A stretch of 64,000 nt of DNA, from NCBI GenBank assembly GCA_017504405.1, contig JAFVRG010000004.1, forward strand, positions 1 through 64,000, in the 5' to 3' direction. The first letter of the stretch is position 1; each line of letters begins with the position of its first letter. Source of the DNA: Clostridia bacterium (GTDB taxonomy: Bacteria > Bacillota > Clostridia > Oscillospirales > CAG-272). Below the pieces are notes generated by a model. That model had not been told where the DNA came from, did not search any database, and was given only the letters and a program-made list of their open reading frames with translations. Below, in pieces: positions 24,917 to 34,523 of the stretch. Position numbers and translations under genes: made by a program.

Positions 24917-26463
24917 TGCTTTTTAGTGAGAAGGGAGCTTCCCGTAAATTCCTTCTCGCCGAAGAGCCTGTCGACCAGCGCCTTAACCGTTGCGGCAGAG
25001 GGGCGGCAGTTGGTCTCTACAATCGTGGGGTCCTCGGGGAAATATTCGGGAGCAAAGTAGGGTGAGCCGTGGTTTATTATCAGCTTTTTCTTCTTGTCAA
25101 ACAGGTGGGATGCCCATATTAACATATGAGGAACACTCCACTCGGCGACGAAGAATGCGTTGACGTTAAACAGCACCAAGTCGTAATCTGCCGCCAGCCT
25201 ATCAATATCAGCCTGCCAGCATACACGGGAGGGCACGTCGTAAATGTCACGCTTCACCTCTGCAAAAATTCCGCGTGCTTTCAGCTCGTCACAAATGAGG
25301 CCCGAGGATTTTGCGTCCTCGTCGGTTACGTCAACGATGAGCACCTTCTGATATTTTTCTTTCGAAAGGGGCAGAAGTCCTATATCGTTTCTGAGCAGAC
25401 ACATTCCGTTTCCTGCGATTCTCTGCGACTCGCTGTCAGCCCATTCTGCGTCGGGGGTGTCGTATGCCTTTTCCGCAAGAGCCTTGTTGCGGAAGCTCTC
25501 CATTTTCTCTATGCGAGAAAGAGCATCGTCAAGACGGCTCATAGGAATCTCGCCGTCAAGGATAGCCCTTTCGATAGCCTCTGCCGCCTCAACGGGGGGC
25601 CAGAGGAGCAGGTCAGCGCCTGCCTTGAATGCCTGAACGGTTTCTGCGACGAGGTCACCTGTCGCCATACCGCCCATTATCAGCGCATCGGTAACGACGG
25701 CACCCTCGAAGCCAAGCTCACCCTTGAGCAGGTCGGTTGTCAGCTTCTTCGAGAAGGTAGCGGTGGGGTAATATCCGTTATCCCCCTCACTGTCGTAGGA
25801 TTTCAGAGTGGTGTGGGTAGTCATTACCGACATAACACCCTCCTTGAACATTTCCTTGTAGGTGTAGCCGTAGGTTTTCATCCATTCGTCGTATGACAGC
25901 TTGTTTGAGCCGGGAGCTATATGCATATTTACAAAATAAGTGCCAAGACCGGGGAAGTGCTTTACCGTTGCGCAAACGCCCTGGTCCTGAATACCTCTGA
26001 CTGCCTGACGGTAGAGCCTTGCAATAATTTTTGGGTCATCGCTTATCGCCATGAGGTACATAAGAGGGTCAAGGCACATATCAATCGAGGGTTGGAGAAC
26101 CCAGTCGATGCCCTTGTCGTTCATCTGCATACCGATGATTTTGCCGAAGTTGTAGGCATCCTCGTCAGAGAGTGAGCCACCTATCGAGCGCTGTGTGTAG
26201 ATGGGTGTTACCTGTCCTCTTATCTTTGCACTGTCAGCGCAAACGAGCAATTTCTTTTTCGAGTATTTTTTGCACTCGCAGAGCTTCTCATAATCAAACT
26301 GCGTTCCCATTTCGAGGCCGTTCTCATCACGCAGAACGTCCTCCTCACCGTAGTACAGACCGCCAACGGGATATTTCTCAAAAAATTCCTTCGGTCCTCC
26401 GTGAGTGTTGATTTCTCTTATCGTAACAACAAAGGTTTTGAATATTTTTTCTCTCAGTGTCAT
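24913..26463 (-). CDS. GH3 NagZ-like glycosidase with altered catalytic loop
   Basis: The protein has 516 aa and is cytoplasmic. GH3 features: 'LQPSIDMCLDP', 'VKHFPGLGTYFVNMHIAP' and the nucleophile loop 'GAVVTDALIMGGM' (D269). The C-terminal part continues as an alpha/beta sandwich. In NagZ-type enzymes the acid/base loop reads K-H-F-P-G-H/D-G-x4-D-S/T-H. Here the loop histidine is kept (H181), but the preceding residues are N-M instead of D-S/T, and the first H/D is L. The activity may therefore differ (for example phosphorylase-like or another substrate) or be reduced. ATGA overlap with the hydrolase; 13 bases after the upstream gene. Confidence 0.85.
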   Translation of the reverse strand: MTLREKIFKTFVVTIREINTHGGPKEFFEKYPVGGLYYGEEDVLRDENGLEMGTQFDYEKLCECKKYSKKKLLVCADSAKIRGQVTPIYTQRSIGGSLSDEDAYNFGKIIGMQMNDKGIDWVLQPSIDMCLDPLMYLMAISDDPKIIARLYRQAVRGIQDQGVCATVKHFPGLGTYFVNMHIAPGSNKLSYDEWMKTYGYTYKEMFKEGVMSVMTTHTTLKSYDSEGDNGYYPTATFSKKLTTDLLKGELGFEGAVVTDALIMGGMATGDLVAETVQAFKAGADLLLWPPVEAAEAIERAILDGEIPMSRLDDALSRIEKMESFRNKALAEKAYDTPDAEWADSESQRIAGNGMCLLRNDIGLLPLSKEKYQKVLIVDVTDEDAKSSGLICDELKARGIFAEVKRDIYDVPSRVCWQADIDRLAADYDLVLFNVNAFFVAEWSVPHMLIWASHLFDKKKKLIINHGSPYFAPEYFPEDPTIVETNCRPSAATVKALVDRLFGEKEFTGSSLLTKKQ

Positions 26464-26476
26464 TTTTCATTTCTCC

Positions 26477-28483
26477 TTAATCCTTGTTTGCAAAATCAAA
26501 TTCGCTCCGTGACATGGCGTAAAGCCGAAATGCCGTTACCCATGCGGGTAAAAAGTCAACAAAGTGTCCTCTTTCCTCACACGTTGGACGGTATTTTGTC
26601 CAACGGCAGGGGAAGGTTGCCTCGCTCTGCGAGCCGACGGGGCGGTGCTGCCCACGCATCTCGTAGCTTTCGTCTGGTGTAATTCCCAGCATTCCGTTCT
26701 TCCACATCATATCTGCGATAATTTTCCACTTTTTATCCTTCGTCAGGCGGGAAAGCTCGTAAAGCTCAGGGGCAGTAATCACTCCGTACGGGTCTGTTGC
26801 GGGATGCTCAGCGCCAACGAAGGTTGCGCCCTGTGTGGAATATCCGTATTTTGTAAATTCGCTGTCGGCGGGATAGAGCGCATCGTAAAAGACGGTAAAC
26901 GACGTAAAGAAGGTCGCCGCCATTTTCGCACGTTCCAAGTATTTTTCATCATTAGTTATCCTGTACAGCGACATTGATGAGCGCAAAAACGGATATGCGC
27001 TCTCCCTGTCAACGCTCTGACAGTCGATAGCACCGCCCGAGCATTTGAAGCCGTTAAGGAAATTTTCGTAGTAAAAGTCGCTTGCTTTTATTGCAGAGTC
27101 GAGATATTTTTGCTCACCCGTTGCCAGATACAGCTCACTCATAGCAGCGAGCACAAAGCCGCCCGTAGCATTATAAACAAAGCGCATTCCGTGCCTTTCG
27201 GGCACCCAGGGAGCAAAACGGCACAAGCCGCCGTCCCAGGACAGGCGCTCCCCGCTTATGACGTCAAAGCATACGCCAAAGCCTAAGGAATCGTCATAGC
27301 GCTCTATCATTGCATCGGCAAGCGTCTTTGCATAATCAAGAAATCTTTGGTACTCAAGCCCTGCACTCTTTAGCATAGCGGCAACACCCGTCATCTCGTA
27401 AATCTGCTGCCCGATAACGCATGTGTTTGTCGGCGCAACCGCGCCTCTCGGACTTTCGGGAATTCTCGTGAATGCGAGCCCTGACGGAGTCATGAGCCCG
27501 AGCCAGCAGTCGAGCATCTCAATAGCCCTCTGAACACCCTCGCTGTCCTTACGCTTTATCGCATCCAAAAGGAGCATGCGCTCGGAGAGTATTCCCTGAC
27601 TCGAAAAACCTGCGGCGGCGTGGTCGGCGAGGAAAAACTCAAGATTTTTCGGCTCCTTCGCCATTTCTATCATCTCCTCGGGAGTGATAGGCTTGCCACG
27701 TCCTGCCTGCCTTGCGGCGAGGGGGGTGTCGTAATATGCCGCCACAAACGGCTTGCCCTCGTGCTCACTCACAAGCGAGTTGAGGTATTTTATCTGGCTG
27801 TCATACAGCTCGTCTTGCGTGAATATCGGCTCCTTTTTGTCGGGAAATACACGCACGGCACAGTCGAGCAGATTTTCGTATGCGTAATGCTCACGAACAG
27901 GGGTACCTGTCAGAATATAAAGAGTAGCGGTAAAGCTCTCGGCAGCGCCAAGGGTGAGATAGCCGTCATAGCGCTCGGTGAATTTTCTTTTATTTGAATA
28001 CGTATACGGCGCTTCGGTCACGGGATAGTATATCCTCTGCTCAAAGCGTCCGTCAACGTGACGGAGAAGAGAGCAGGAGGATACAAGGCTCGACTCATCC
28101 TTATCCGAGGCGAACAGAGCGCAGAAGTAATCCTTGTCTTGTGTGAGTGTGCAGGAGGGCAGAGAGACTCTGTCGTAGGAAAAAATCCAGCTCTCACCGT
28201 CACGGGTGAGCCCTGTGGGGATACCTCTGTCTGCGTTGTCGTTTCCGTTATACAAAACGCTCGGTATAGTGTAATCGACGGGTAGAAACTCGGTTACAAC
28301 CGAGTAAATTACCTTGATTTTTCTTTCTTTATCGGTTGGATTTGTGACCGTCAGTACAACACGTGTAAGCCCATCCCCCTCATCAGTATACGAGAGGGAG
28401 TGGGTGAAATCGGTATCCGAAATATTCCTTTCGCATCCGTTTTCGTATATCAGAACACTTTTACTATTCAAAAAATCCTTCAT
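26477..28483 (-). CDS. Unrecognised protein, probable (alpha/alpha)6-barrel glycosidase
   Basis: The protein has 668 aa from the ATG at 28483 (AAGGAG upstream; an earlier start codon has none). There is no signal peptide. Residues about 1-200 are beta-rich. From about 220 to the end there are regularly spaced amphipathic helices with aromatic-rich loops ('LGLMTPSGLAF', 'GGFVLAAMSELYLATGEQKYLDSAIKASDFY' in outline, 'RMSLYRITNDEKYLERAKMAA'-like), the pattern of six-hairpin glycosidases. I cannot place it in a GH family. It is flanked by GH31 and GH3 genes in one operon, so a role in the same oligosaccharide pathway is likely. Confidence 0.65.
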   Translation of the reverse strand: MKDFLNSKSVLIYENGCERNISDTDFTHSLSYTDEGDGLTRVVLTVTNPTDKERKIKVIYSVVTEFLPVDYTIPSVLYNGNDNADRGIPTGLTRDGESWIFSYDRVSLPSCTLTQDKDYFCALFASDKDESSLVSSCSLLRHVDGRFEQRIYYPVTEAPYTYSNKRKFTERYDGYLTLGAAESFTATLYILTGTPVREHYAYENLLDCAVRVFPDKKEPIFTQDELYDSQIKYLNSLVSEHEGKPFVAAYYDTPLAARQAGRGKPITPEEMIEMAKEPKNLEFFLADHAAAGFSSQGILSERMLLLDAIKRKDSEGVQRAIEMLDCWLGLMTPSGLAFTRIPESPRGAVAPTNTCVIGQQIYEMTGVAAMLKSAGLEYQRFLDYAKTLADAMIERYDDSLGFGVCFDVISGERLSWDGGLCRFAPWVPERHGMRFVYNATGGFVLAAMSELYLATGEQKYLDSAIKASDFYYENFLNGFKCSGGAIDCQSVDRESAYPFLRSSMSLYRITNDEKYLERAKMAATFFTSFTVFYDALYPADSEFTKYGYSTQGATFVGAEHPATDPYGVITAPELYELSRLTKDKKWKIIADMMWKNGMLGITPDESYEMRGQHRPVGSQSEATFPCRWTKYRPTCEERGHFVDFLPAWVTAFRLYAMSRSEFDFANKD

Positions 28484-28506
28484 GGGATTTCTCCTTATTA
28501 TATGGG

Positions 28507-30216
28507 TCATCTTATTTTTTCAAATACGGGAATGTTTTCGGTAGCTATGTGATGAGTGCCCTGTGTGTAAACCTCACCGGTCCAGAAATCACGCCACTCG
28601 CCGCAGGGCAGATAAACGTCACGCTCGTCGGGGTCGGTGTCCGCAATAGGAGCAACAAGAAGACTGTCGCAGAAGATATATTCGTCATCAATATTGTAGG
28701 TGTTTTCGTCGTCGGTATAGTCCATAACGAGAGCCCTTACAGGGGGCTTGCCCGTATCTCTGTATTCGTCAAATGCCTTTTTGAGCATAGGAATCAGCCT
28801 CTCACGAAGCTTCAACAGGTCACGGACCTCGTCCTCGCAGTCAAATCCCTCCCAGGGAATAGTGGGGCAGTACCAGGCGTTTATAATAGCCTGTACCGAG
28901 AACACAACCGTTTGCAGACGTCTGATGAGCGATTTTTTTGTTCTCGCATCCCGAAGCTCAGGAGTCCACAAAATTCCCGAAAATCCCGAATTTACAACTC
29001 CCCGTATGAAATCCTTGTGGTTGTAGAGGTCGCTGTAAAGAACGAAGGGATACGGAGCGGCGAGTGCGCCCGCATTTCTGACCTCGGACAGAGTTTTGTT
29101 ATCGCCAAGCGCTTTCATTATTGCCTGCATATAAAGCGTTCCGAACATCTGGTGATATTGCTCGCCGTCCATTCCCGAGGGGAACTGCGTGCAGTTCGGG
29201 AAGCTCCAGTCGTGAACGAAGTCGCTGTTGTCGCACTCATCGAGCTTAAAGCCGTCAATGCCCAGCTCCACCAGCGCCTTGCGGTGGTAGTCGGCAAAAA
29301 TCTCTTGTGCCTTATCGGTTCCGAAGTCGGGGATTATACCCTTCCATACCTCAAAGTCGCCTGAATAATCGTGCAGAGCCTCGTAAATCGGCGAGGTTGA
29401 GTTGACGAAGGCGTGCTCCCAAAGGTTTATGTGGTAGCCCTTATCTCTTACGTATTTGACCATTTTCTCATAGTTAGGAAATCTTTCCTTATCCCATACG
29501 TAGGAGCAGGAGTAGGAGCTCGACTGCCAGCCGGGCTCGAGGCCGATTATTCCAAATGGCAGATCCTTTTCCTCAAAGCGGTCCACCGTCGCCATAACCT
29601 GCTCGTCGGTGTTTTTTGCATAACAGCGGTATATGGTCTCAAGACCCCATTCAGGAACGTCACAGCCACCGCCTGCAAGCATATTGTACTGCTTGACTAT
29701 GTCTGTTATTGAATCTCCCTCGATTATGTAAATGTCAACGCCCTTGGCTACGGGAATTTCTATTGCCATAACCGTCGTTTCGTGCAACCCGCACTTCTTG
29801 TACAAATCCTCAGCGGTTGCTATTATCGTATTGTTTTCTACCTTTTCACGGTTCTTGTTCTTTCCGTATCCGCAGTGAGCCTCCATATATCTCGCAGAGT
29901 CGAAATACATTCCGTAGCCTTCCGTCGTTACGAAGAAGGGAACGGGTGCGTGGCTGTCGCCCGTGTTTGCGCAGGGGTCGGAGTTGGTACGGAGCTGGAG
30001 CTTGTGGTTTTTGTGATTAAAGCCCTTGAGCTGAAGTCCAAAGCCGTATACCTGCTCATTCTCAAGCAACGGCATCTCAATGAGACAGCCGCGTGCAGTT
30101 TCCTTGAACGAAATCTGCGACACGTCGTATTTAATATCGGTTTCCGTGTAATTAAATCCCTTGCAAAACATTGAGGGGACAATTTTTTCGGGTGTGCCGA
30201 GGGTGATTTTTTTCAT
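28507..30216 (-). CDS. Glycoside hydrolase family 31 enzyme (alpha-glucosidase/alpha-xylosidase type)
   Basis: The protein has 569 aa from the ATG at 30216, with AAGTGAG 8 bases upstream; a GTG 12 bases earlier is possible. N-terminal beta-sandwich with 'NEQVYGFGLQLKGFNHKNH'. Catalytic barrel with 'WGLETIYRCYAKN', 'FGIIGLEPGWQ' and the nucleophile motif 'IDGFKLDE' (D326), then the distal 'FCDSLLVAPIADTDP'. It is shorter than the usual 650-800 aa and lacks a signal peptide. First gene of the four-gene operon; the exact alpha-linkage cleaved is unknown. Confidence 0.9.
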   Translation of the reverse strand: MKKITLGTPEKIVPSMFCKGFNYTETDIKYDVSQISFKETARGCLIEMPLLENEQVYGFGLQLKGFNHKNHKLQLRTNSDPCANTGDSHAPVPFFVTTEGYGMYFDSARYMEAHCGYGKNKNREKVENNTIIATAEDLYKKCGLHETTVMAIEIPVAKGVDIYIIEGDSITDIVKQYNMLAGGGCDVPEWGLETIYRCYAKNTDEQVMATVDRFEEKDLPFGIIGLEPGWQSSSYSCSYVWDKERFPNYEKMVKYVRDKGYHINLWEHAFVNSTSPIYEALHDYSGDFEVWKGIIPDFGTDKAQEIFADYHRKALVELGIDGFKLDECDNSDFVHDWSFPNCTQFPSGMDGEQYHQMFGTLYMQAIMKALGDNKTLSEVRNAGALAAPYPFVLYSDLYNHKDFIRGVVNSGFSGILWTPELRDARTKKSLIRRLQTVVFSVQAIINAWYCPTIPWEGFDCEDEVRDLLKLRERLIPMLKKAFDEYRDTGKPPVRALVMDYTDDENTYNIDDEYIFCDSLLVAPIADTDPDERDVYLPCGEWRDFWTGEVYTQGTHHIATENIPVFEKIR

Positions 30217-30261
30217 TGATTTTCTCACTTTCTTGTGTTTTTAAACCATTTTAGCATATAT

Positions 30262-30287
30262 TTGCGCAAAAAGCAATAATCTGCGCA
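30262..30287 (-). promoter_or_regulatory. Two TGCGCA palindromes upstream of the GH31 operon
   Basis: TGCGCA occurs at 30262-30267 within TTTGCGCAAA and at 30282-30287, 20 bp apart, about 45-70 bases upstream of the GH31 start. A possible -10 (GCTAAAAT on the minus strand, near 30250) lies downstream of them. They could be operator half-sites. Confidence 0.35.
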
Positions 30288-30308
30288 TATTTTAATGAAC
30301 CTTTACAA

Positions 30309-30342
30309 TAGAAAAAGGAACAGAAAATTCTGTTCCTTTAAT
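30309..30342 (-). terminator. Terminator of the ParB/Noc-like gene
   Basis: A perfect 12-bp stem AAAGGAACAGAA / TTCTGTTCCTTT, with a T-run on the minus strand. Confidence 0.8.
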
Positions 30343-30380
30343 GCTGCGATTGTGTCTTGCCACTCGGCTGTAAAATGACC

Positions 30381-31304
30381 TTACCCCTCACTTTTCGGCT
30401 TTTTTATCTTAATAGTCAATTCAATCTCATCCTCAAGCTCACGCTTTTTTGTAAACACGGCAACTCCGCTTTTTCTGACGATTTTGAGCGCATTGTCTAT
30501 TGAATTGTAGAACAGACGCACGTCCTTGATAGCACCGAGAGTTTTCTGCTTAGGCGCTCTCTCCTTGGGTGTTATCATTCTGTCAATCAGTTCCTCGCTC
30601 TGTGAAACGTTGAGCTTTCTCTCAACGATTTTTTCGAGTGCCTTTTTTCTTTCCGTGGGGTCGGATAGCTTCAACAGGGCACGTGCGTGGCGCTCGGTCA
30701 GGGCATTTTGCGTTATAATATCACGCTCCTGTTCGGTGAGCCTTAAGAGCCTTAACTTGTTAGCGATGTACGACTGACTCACGCACAGCCTTGCGGCTAC
30801 CTGCTCCTGAGTGAGCGAATATATGCAGATTAGCGCTGAAATGGCACTCGCCTGCTCGAAAATGTTGAGATTTTCCCGTTGCAGATTTTCGATTATTGCC
30901 AGCTCTGCGCTCTGCTTGTCCGTGACGTTGACGATAAGACACGGAACGGTTTCCATACCGAGGGATTTTGCCGCACGCAGACGGCGCTCACCCGCTACCA
31001 GCTCGTAGCACTCTTCGTCAAGATACATGGAAACGTTGCGAACCGTCAGTGGCTGGAGAATACCGTACTTTGAAATGCTCTCGGCAAGCGCTGAAATCGC
31101 CTCGTCCTCAAAAACCTTTCTCGGCTGCATCGGATTTGCGATTATAGAGGAAATTTTTATGTGGTATACCTGCTCGTCCCCCCATATTTTATTCTCTTCT
31201 CGGAATGCTATCCTCTCACTCGCCCCCTCGGATATGTAAACTCTGCCGCACAGCTCACGTACCCCTATCCCCGTCCTGATTTCTTCGTCTGTAAGTATTG
31301 CCAT
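30381..31304 (-). CDS. noc: ParB-family nucleoid occlusion-like protein
   Basis: The protein has about 307 aa. The ParB N-terminal CTPase motifs are present: 'NPMQPRKVFEDEAISALAESI' region, 'GILQPLTVR', 'YELVAGERRLRAAK', 'ENLQRENLN'. A helix-turn-helix follows ('LTQEQVAARLCVSQSYIANKLRLL'). It lies next to rsmG, as noc does in many Bacillota. No parA partner is present in the window, which favours Noc over Spo0J, although the two cannot be separated firmly by eye. The start is uncertain: the ATG at 31304 has GGGA 6 bases upstream; another ATG lies at 31316. Confidence 0.85.
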   Translation of the reverse strand: MAILTDEEIRTGIGVRELCGRVYISEGASERIAFREENKIWGDEQVYHIKISSIIANPMQPRKVFEDEAISALAESISKYGILQPLTVRNVSMYLDEECYELVAGERRLRAAKSLGMETVPCLIVNVTDKQSAELAIIENLQRENLNIFEQASAISALICIYSLTQEQVAARLCVSQSYIANKLRLLRLTEQERDIITQNALTERHARALLKLSDPTERKKALEKIVERKLNVSQSEELIDRMITPKERAPKQKTLGAIKDVRLFYNSIDNALKIVRKSGVAVFTKKRELEDEIELTIKIKKPKSEG

Positions 31305-31423
31305 TGCTTTTCCCATTCCTTTCTTTGTGTTTTTTCTTTGATTATACCGCAAATCGGAGGGGATATATGTCGATGTAGGTGCGAGGAAAATGATTTTTTT
31401 ATCCGCTATCTGTCGGGAAAGGA

Positions 31424-31461
31424 AAAATCACGGCGAGTTATGGCGCTCGCCGTGATTTTCG
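31424..31461 (-). terminator. Terminator of rsmG
   Basis: AAAATCACGGCGAG ... CTCGCCGTGATTTT, a perfect 14-bp stem with an 8-base loop, between rsmG and the noc-like gene. Confidence 0.85.
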
Positions 31462-31478
31462 GTCATTAAAATTGTTGG

Positions 31479-32213
31479 TTACAGCGGTTTTTTGACTATC
31501 TGCGAGTAGGGACGTGGGTATTTTGGCGGACAGACGGAGATCTTCTTTATTTCAATGAGCGAGCGTCCGACGCTCTCCCCGAAATTGTTGAGGAAAATCT
31601 CGCTCTCCCCCACAACAGCGCCGCAAAGTGTCCTAATCGCTCCCTTGGCAGCCTCGCTCTCCTGTGCCACGCCCGAGCCCTTCATTGATATAAATTTTCC
31701 GCCGACACGGACAAACGGCATACACAGCTCGCATAAAACTCTCAGCTCGGCTACCGCCCGTGCGGTTGCCACGTCGAATTTCTCACGCATGTCCGCACGT
31801 CTTGCCGCATCCTCGGCTCGCAGACACACTGCATTTATATTTGAAAGACCGAGCAGGGAAATGCACTCGTTTACAAAATTTATTCTTTTCTGCGTTGAAT
31901 CAATTGCGGTTACAGTCACGTCGGGGCGCAGAATGGCAATCGGCAGAGAGGGAAAGCCTGCACCGCACCCAACGTCACACACTCTCGCTCCCTCTGGGAG
32001 CATACGGGCGAGCAGAGCACAGTCCGCAAAATGCAGAGCCGCAACGCCCGACGGGGTTTTTATGGCAGTCAGGTTGTATTTTTCATTCTCCGTCAGAAGA
32101 TGCGTGGCGAGAGTGAAAAAGCTATCCTTTATCTTTTCCGTGAGCATATCCTTAATTTTATTGTCGGAAAATGCAGTATCTATCAGCTCTAAAAACTGTG
32201 TTTTATCAAGCAT
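31479..32213 (-). CDS. rsmG: 16S rRNA (guanine527-N7)-methyltransferase
   Basis: A 244-aa SAM-dependent methyltransferase of normal length. The SAM motif is 'VCDVGCGAGFPSLPIAIL'. Also typical are 'NLTAI', 'IDSTQKRINFV', 'ATARAVAEL' and 'VGGKFISMKG'. It modifies G527 in the 530 loop of 16S rRNA. It sits upstream of the noc-like gene on the same strand, separated by a terminator. Confidence 0.95.
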   Translation of the reverse strand: MLDKTQFLELIDTAFSDNKIKDMLTEKIKDSFFTLATHLLTENEKYNLTAIKTPSGVAALHFADCALLARMLPEGARVCDVGCGAGFPSLPIAILRPDVTVTAIDSTQKRINFVNECISLLGLSNINAVCLRAEDAARRADMREKFDVATARAVAELRVLCELCMPFVRVGGKFISMKGSGVAQESEAAKGAIRTLCGAVVGESEIFLNNFGESVGRSLIEIKKISVCPPKYPRPYSQIVKKPL

Positions 32214-32321
32214 AAATCTTCCCCTTGCGTCAATTTAATCATATTGTATCAAAAAAAAATACCGTTGTCCATACATTTTTACCATAATTATAAAAATCGT
32301 GATAAATTTAACAATAAAATA

Positions 32322-32350
32322 TTGACGAGCCGACAATAATATGATATACT
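32322..32350 (+). promoter_or_regulatory. Promoter of pgk-tpiA
   Basis: TTGACG (32322-32327), 17-bp spacer, TATACT (32345-32350). Confidence 0.75.
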
Positions 32351-32388
32351 ATCGTTTGGTAAAAATTATCTTAAAGGAGATATAAATT

Positions 32389-33705
32389 ATGTCAATGTAT
32401 GAAAAGAAGACCATTGAGGATGTTGACGTAGCAGGTAAGCGTGTGCTCGTCCGTTGCGACTTCAACGTTCCTCTCAAGGACGGAAAAATCACGAGTGATA
32501 AGAGAATAGTTGAGGCTCTGCCTACTATCAAGTATCTGCTCGGCAAGGGCGCAAAGGTAATTCTTTGCTCTCATATGGGTAAGCCTCACAGCATCTTTAC
32601 CGAGGGCTTCGGACTTACCAAGAAGGAGAAGAAGGCTATCGCCGCTATGCCCGAGGCAGAGCAGGCAGCAGCTACCAAGGCAGCTCTTGACAAGGCACTT
32701 AAAAACGACCCTGTAAAGTTTACTCTGAGACCCGTTGCTGACAGACTCAACGAGCTTCTCGGTGAGGGTACGGTTGCTTTCGCTACCGATATTATCGGTG
32801 CTGATGCTAAGGCAAAGGTTGCGGCCCTCGAGGGCGGCAAGGCTGTCCTTCTTGAAAACGTACGCTTTGATGCACGTGAGGAGAAGAACGGCGCTGATTT
32901 CGCAGAGGAGCTCTCCAAGTATGCAGACGTATATGTAAACGATGCGTTCGGTACCGCTCACAGAGCGCACGCTACCACTGCAGGCGTTGCAGCATTCCTT
33001 CCCGCAGCATGCGGATACCTCATTCAGAAGGAAATCGGCATTATGGGTAAGGCTCTTGAGAATCCCGCACGTCCCTTCGTTGCTATTCTCGGCGGAGCAA
33101 AGGTTGCTGATAAGCTCAACGTAATTGACAACCTTCTTACCAAGGTTGATACACTCATTATCGGTGGCGGTATGGCATACACCTTCATTGCGGCTAAGGG
33201 CGGCTCTATCGGAACCTCTCTTTTCGACAGCGAGAAGCTTGACTACTGCAAGGATATGATGAAGAAGGCTGAGGAGAAGGGCGTTAAGCTTCTTCTTCCC
33301 GTAGACACTGTTGTTGCGAAGTCCTTCCCCGACCCCATTGACGGCGATATCGAGGTTAAGACTGTTGTCTCCTCCGAAATCCCCGCAGATATGATGGGAC
33401 TTGATATTGGAGAAGAAACCCGCGCTCTCTTTGCTGACGCAGTTAAGAGCGCAAAGACGGTTGTATGGAACGGTCCTATGGGCGTGTTCGAGAACCCCAC
33501 TCTTGCAAAGGGTACTATCGCAGTTGCAGAGGCTCTCGCTGAGTGCGACGGTATCACTATTGTAGGCGGCGGCGATTCTGCGGCAGCTTGCGAGCAGCTC
33601 GGCTATGCAGACAGAATTACGCACATTTCCACAGGCGGTGGCGCATCTCTTGAATTCCTCGAGGGTAAATCTCTCCCCGGAATTGCAGCACTCCTTGACA
33701 AATAA
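32389..33705 (+). CDS. pgk: Phosphoglycerate kinase
   Basis: 1,3-bisphosphoglycerate + ADP to 3-phosphoglycerate + ATP. The protein has 438 aa against about 395 usually. The difference is a charged insert of roughly 35-40 residues between 'LCSHMGKPH' and 'TLRPVADRL' (about residues 70-108). Other motifs are intact: '[11 protein letters not shown]', '[13 protein letters not shown]', '[14 protein letters not shown]'-type, '[11 protein letters not shown]', 'WNGPMGVFE', '[11 protein letters not shown]'. GGAG precedes the ATG. Followed 18 bases later by tpiA. Confidence 0.97.
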   Translation: MSMYEKKTIEDVDVAGKRVLVRCDFNVPLKDGKITSDKRIVEALPTIKYLLGKGAKVILCSHMGKPHSIFTEGFGLTKKEKKAIAAMPEAEQAAATKAALDKALKNDPVKFTLRPVADRLNELLGEGTVAFATDIIGADAKAKVAALEGGKAVLLENVRFDAREEKNGADFAEELSKYADVYVNDAFGTAHRAHATTAGVAAFLPAACGYLIQKEIGIMGKALENPARPFVAILGGAKVADKLNVIDNLLTKVDTLIIGGGMAYTFIAAKGGSIGTSLFDSEKLDYCKDMMKKAEEKGVKLLLPVDTVVAKSFPDPIDGDIEVKTVVSSEIPADMMGLDIGEETRALFADAVKSAKTVVWNGPMGVFENPTLAKGTIAVAEALAECDGITIVGGGDSAAACEQLGYADRITHISTGGGASLEFLEGKSLPGIAALLDK

Positions 33706-33723
33706 TTTTCTGAGGTAATAATA

Positions 33724-34479
33724 ATGAGAAGAACAGTAATAGCAGGCAACTGGAAGATGAATATGACTCCCAGTAAGACCCGTGCATTCATAACCGAGCT
33801 CGCTCCTATGGTAGCGGGTAAGGACAAGTGCGATATCGTTTTGTGCGTACCCTTCGTAGATATCGCAACCGCAGTTGAGGCGGCTAAGGGAACTAATATA
33901 AAGATTGGTGCTGAGAACGTTCACTTCAAGGCAAACGGCGCATACACGGGCGAGGTTTCGGCAGAAATGCTCAAGGAAATCGGTACTGAGTACGTTATCG
34001 TCGGCCACAGCGAGCGCAGACAGTACTTCAATGAAACCGATGAAACCGTAAATCTGCGCACCAAGGCAGCACTTGCGGCAGGGCTTAAGGTTATCCTTTG
34101 CGTAGGCGAGCTTTTGGAGGCACGTCAGAGCGGCATAACCGAGGAAATCGTTTCTATGCAGACAAAGCTCGATTTTGCAGGCATTCCCGAAGAGGACCTC
34201 AAAAACGTTATAATCGCATACGAGCCTGTATGGGCAATCGGAACAGGTCTCACCGCTACTCCCGAGCAGGCTGACGAGGCTTGCGGAATTATCCGTGGTG
34301 TGATAGCGAAGCTTTATTCCGACAAGGCGGCTGAGGAAATGATAATCCAGTACGGCGGCTCGATGAACGACGCAAATGCGGCAGAGCTTCTGGCTAAGGA
34401 GAACGTTGACGGCGGACTTATCGGCGGAGCATCGCTGAAGACCGACAAATTTACGGCTATCGTAGACGCAGCAAACTGA
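33724..34479 (+). CDS. tpiA: Triosephosphate isomerase
   Basis: A 251-aa TIM barrel of normal length. The N-terminal lysine is in 'AGNWKMN', the catalytic histidine in '[12 protein letters not shown]', and the catalytic glutamate in '[11 protein letters not shown]'. The phosphate loop 'GGSMNDANA' and 'GGLIGGASL' are present. Co-transcribed with pgk. Confidence 0.98.
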   Translation: MRRTVIAGNWKMNMTPSKTRAFITELAPMVAGKDKCDIVLCVPFVDIATAVEAAKGTNIKIGAENVHFKANGAYTGEVSAEMLKEIGTEYVIVGHSERRQYFNETDETVNLRTKAALAAGLKVILCVGELLEARQSGITEEIVSMQTKLDFAGIPEEDLKNVIIAYEPVWAIGTGLTATPEQADEACGIIRGVIAKLYSDKAAEEMIIQYGGSMNDANAAELLAKENVDGGLIGGASLKTDKFTAIVDAAN

Positions 34480-34523
34480 TTCTTGCTTGCGCTTTTTGCG
34501 CATATTGAGTTTTCACCGCCCGT

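Noticed and set aside
32392-34503. A 703-codon open frame on the minus strand opposite pgk and tpiA.
   Set aside because: It lies exactly antisense to two certain housekeeping genes, has no ribosome site, and its Cys/Leu/Ser-rich text is typical of antisense translation of biased codons.
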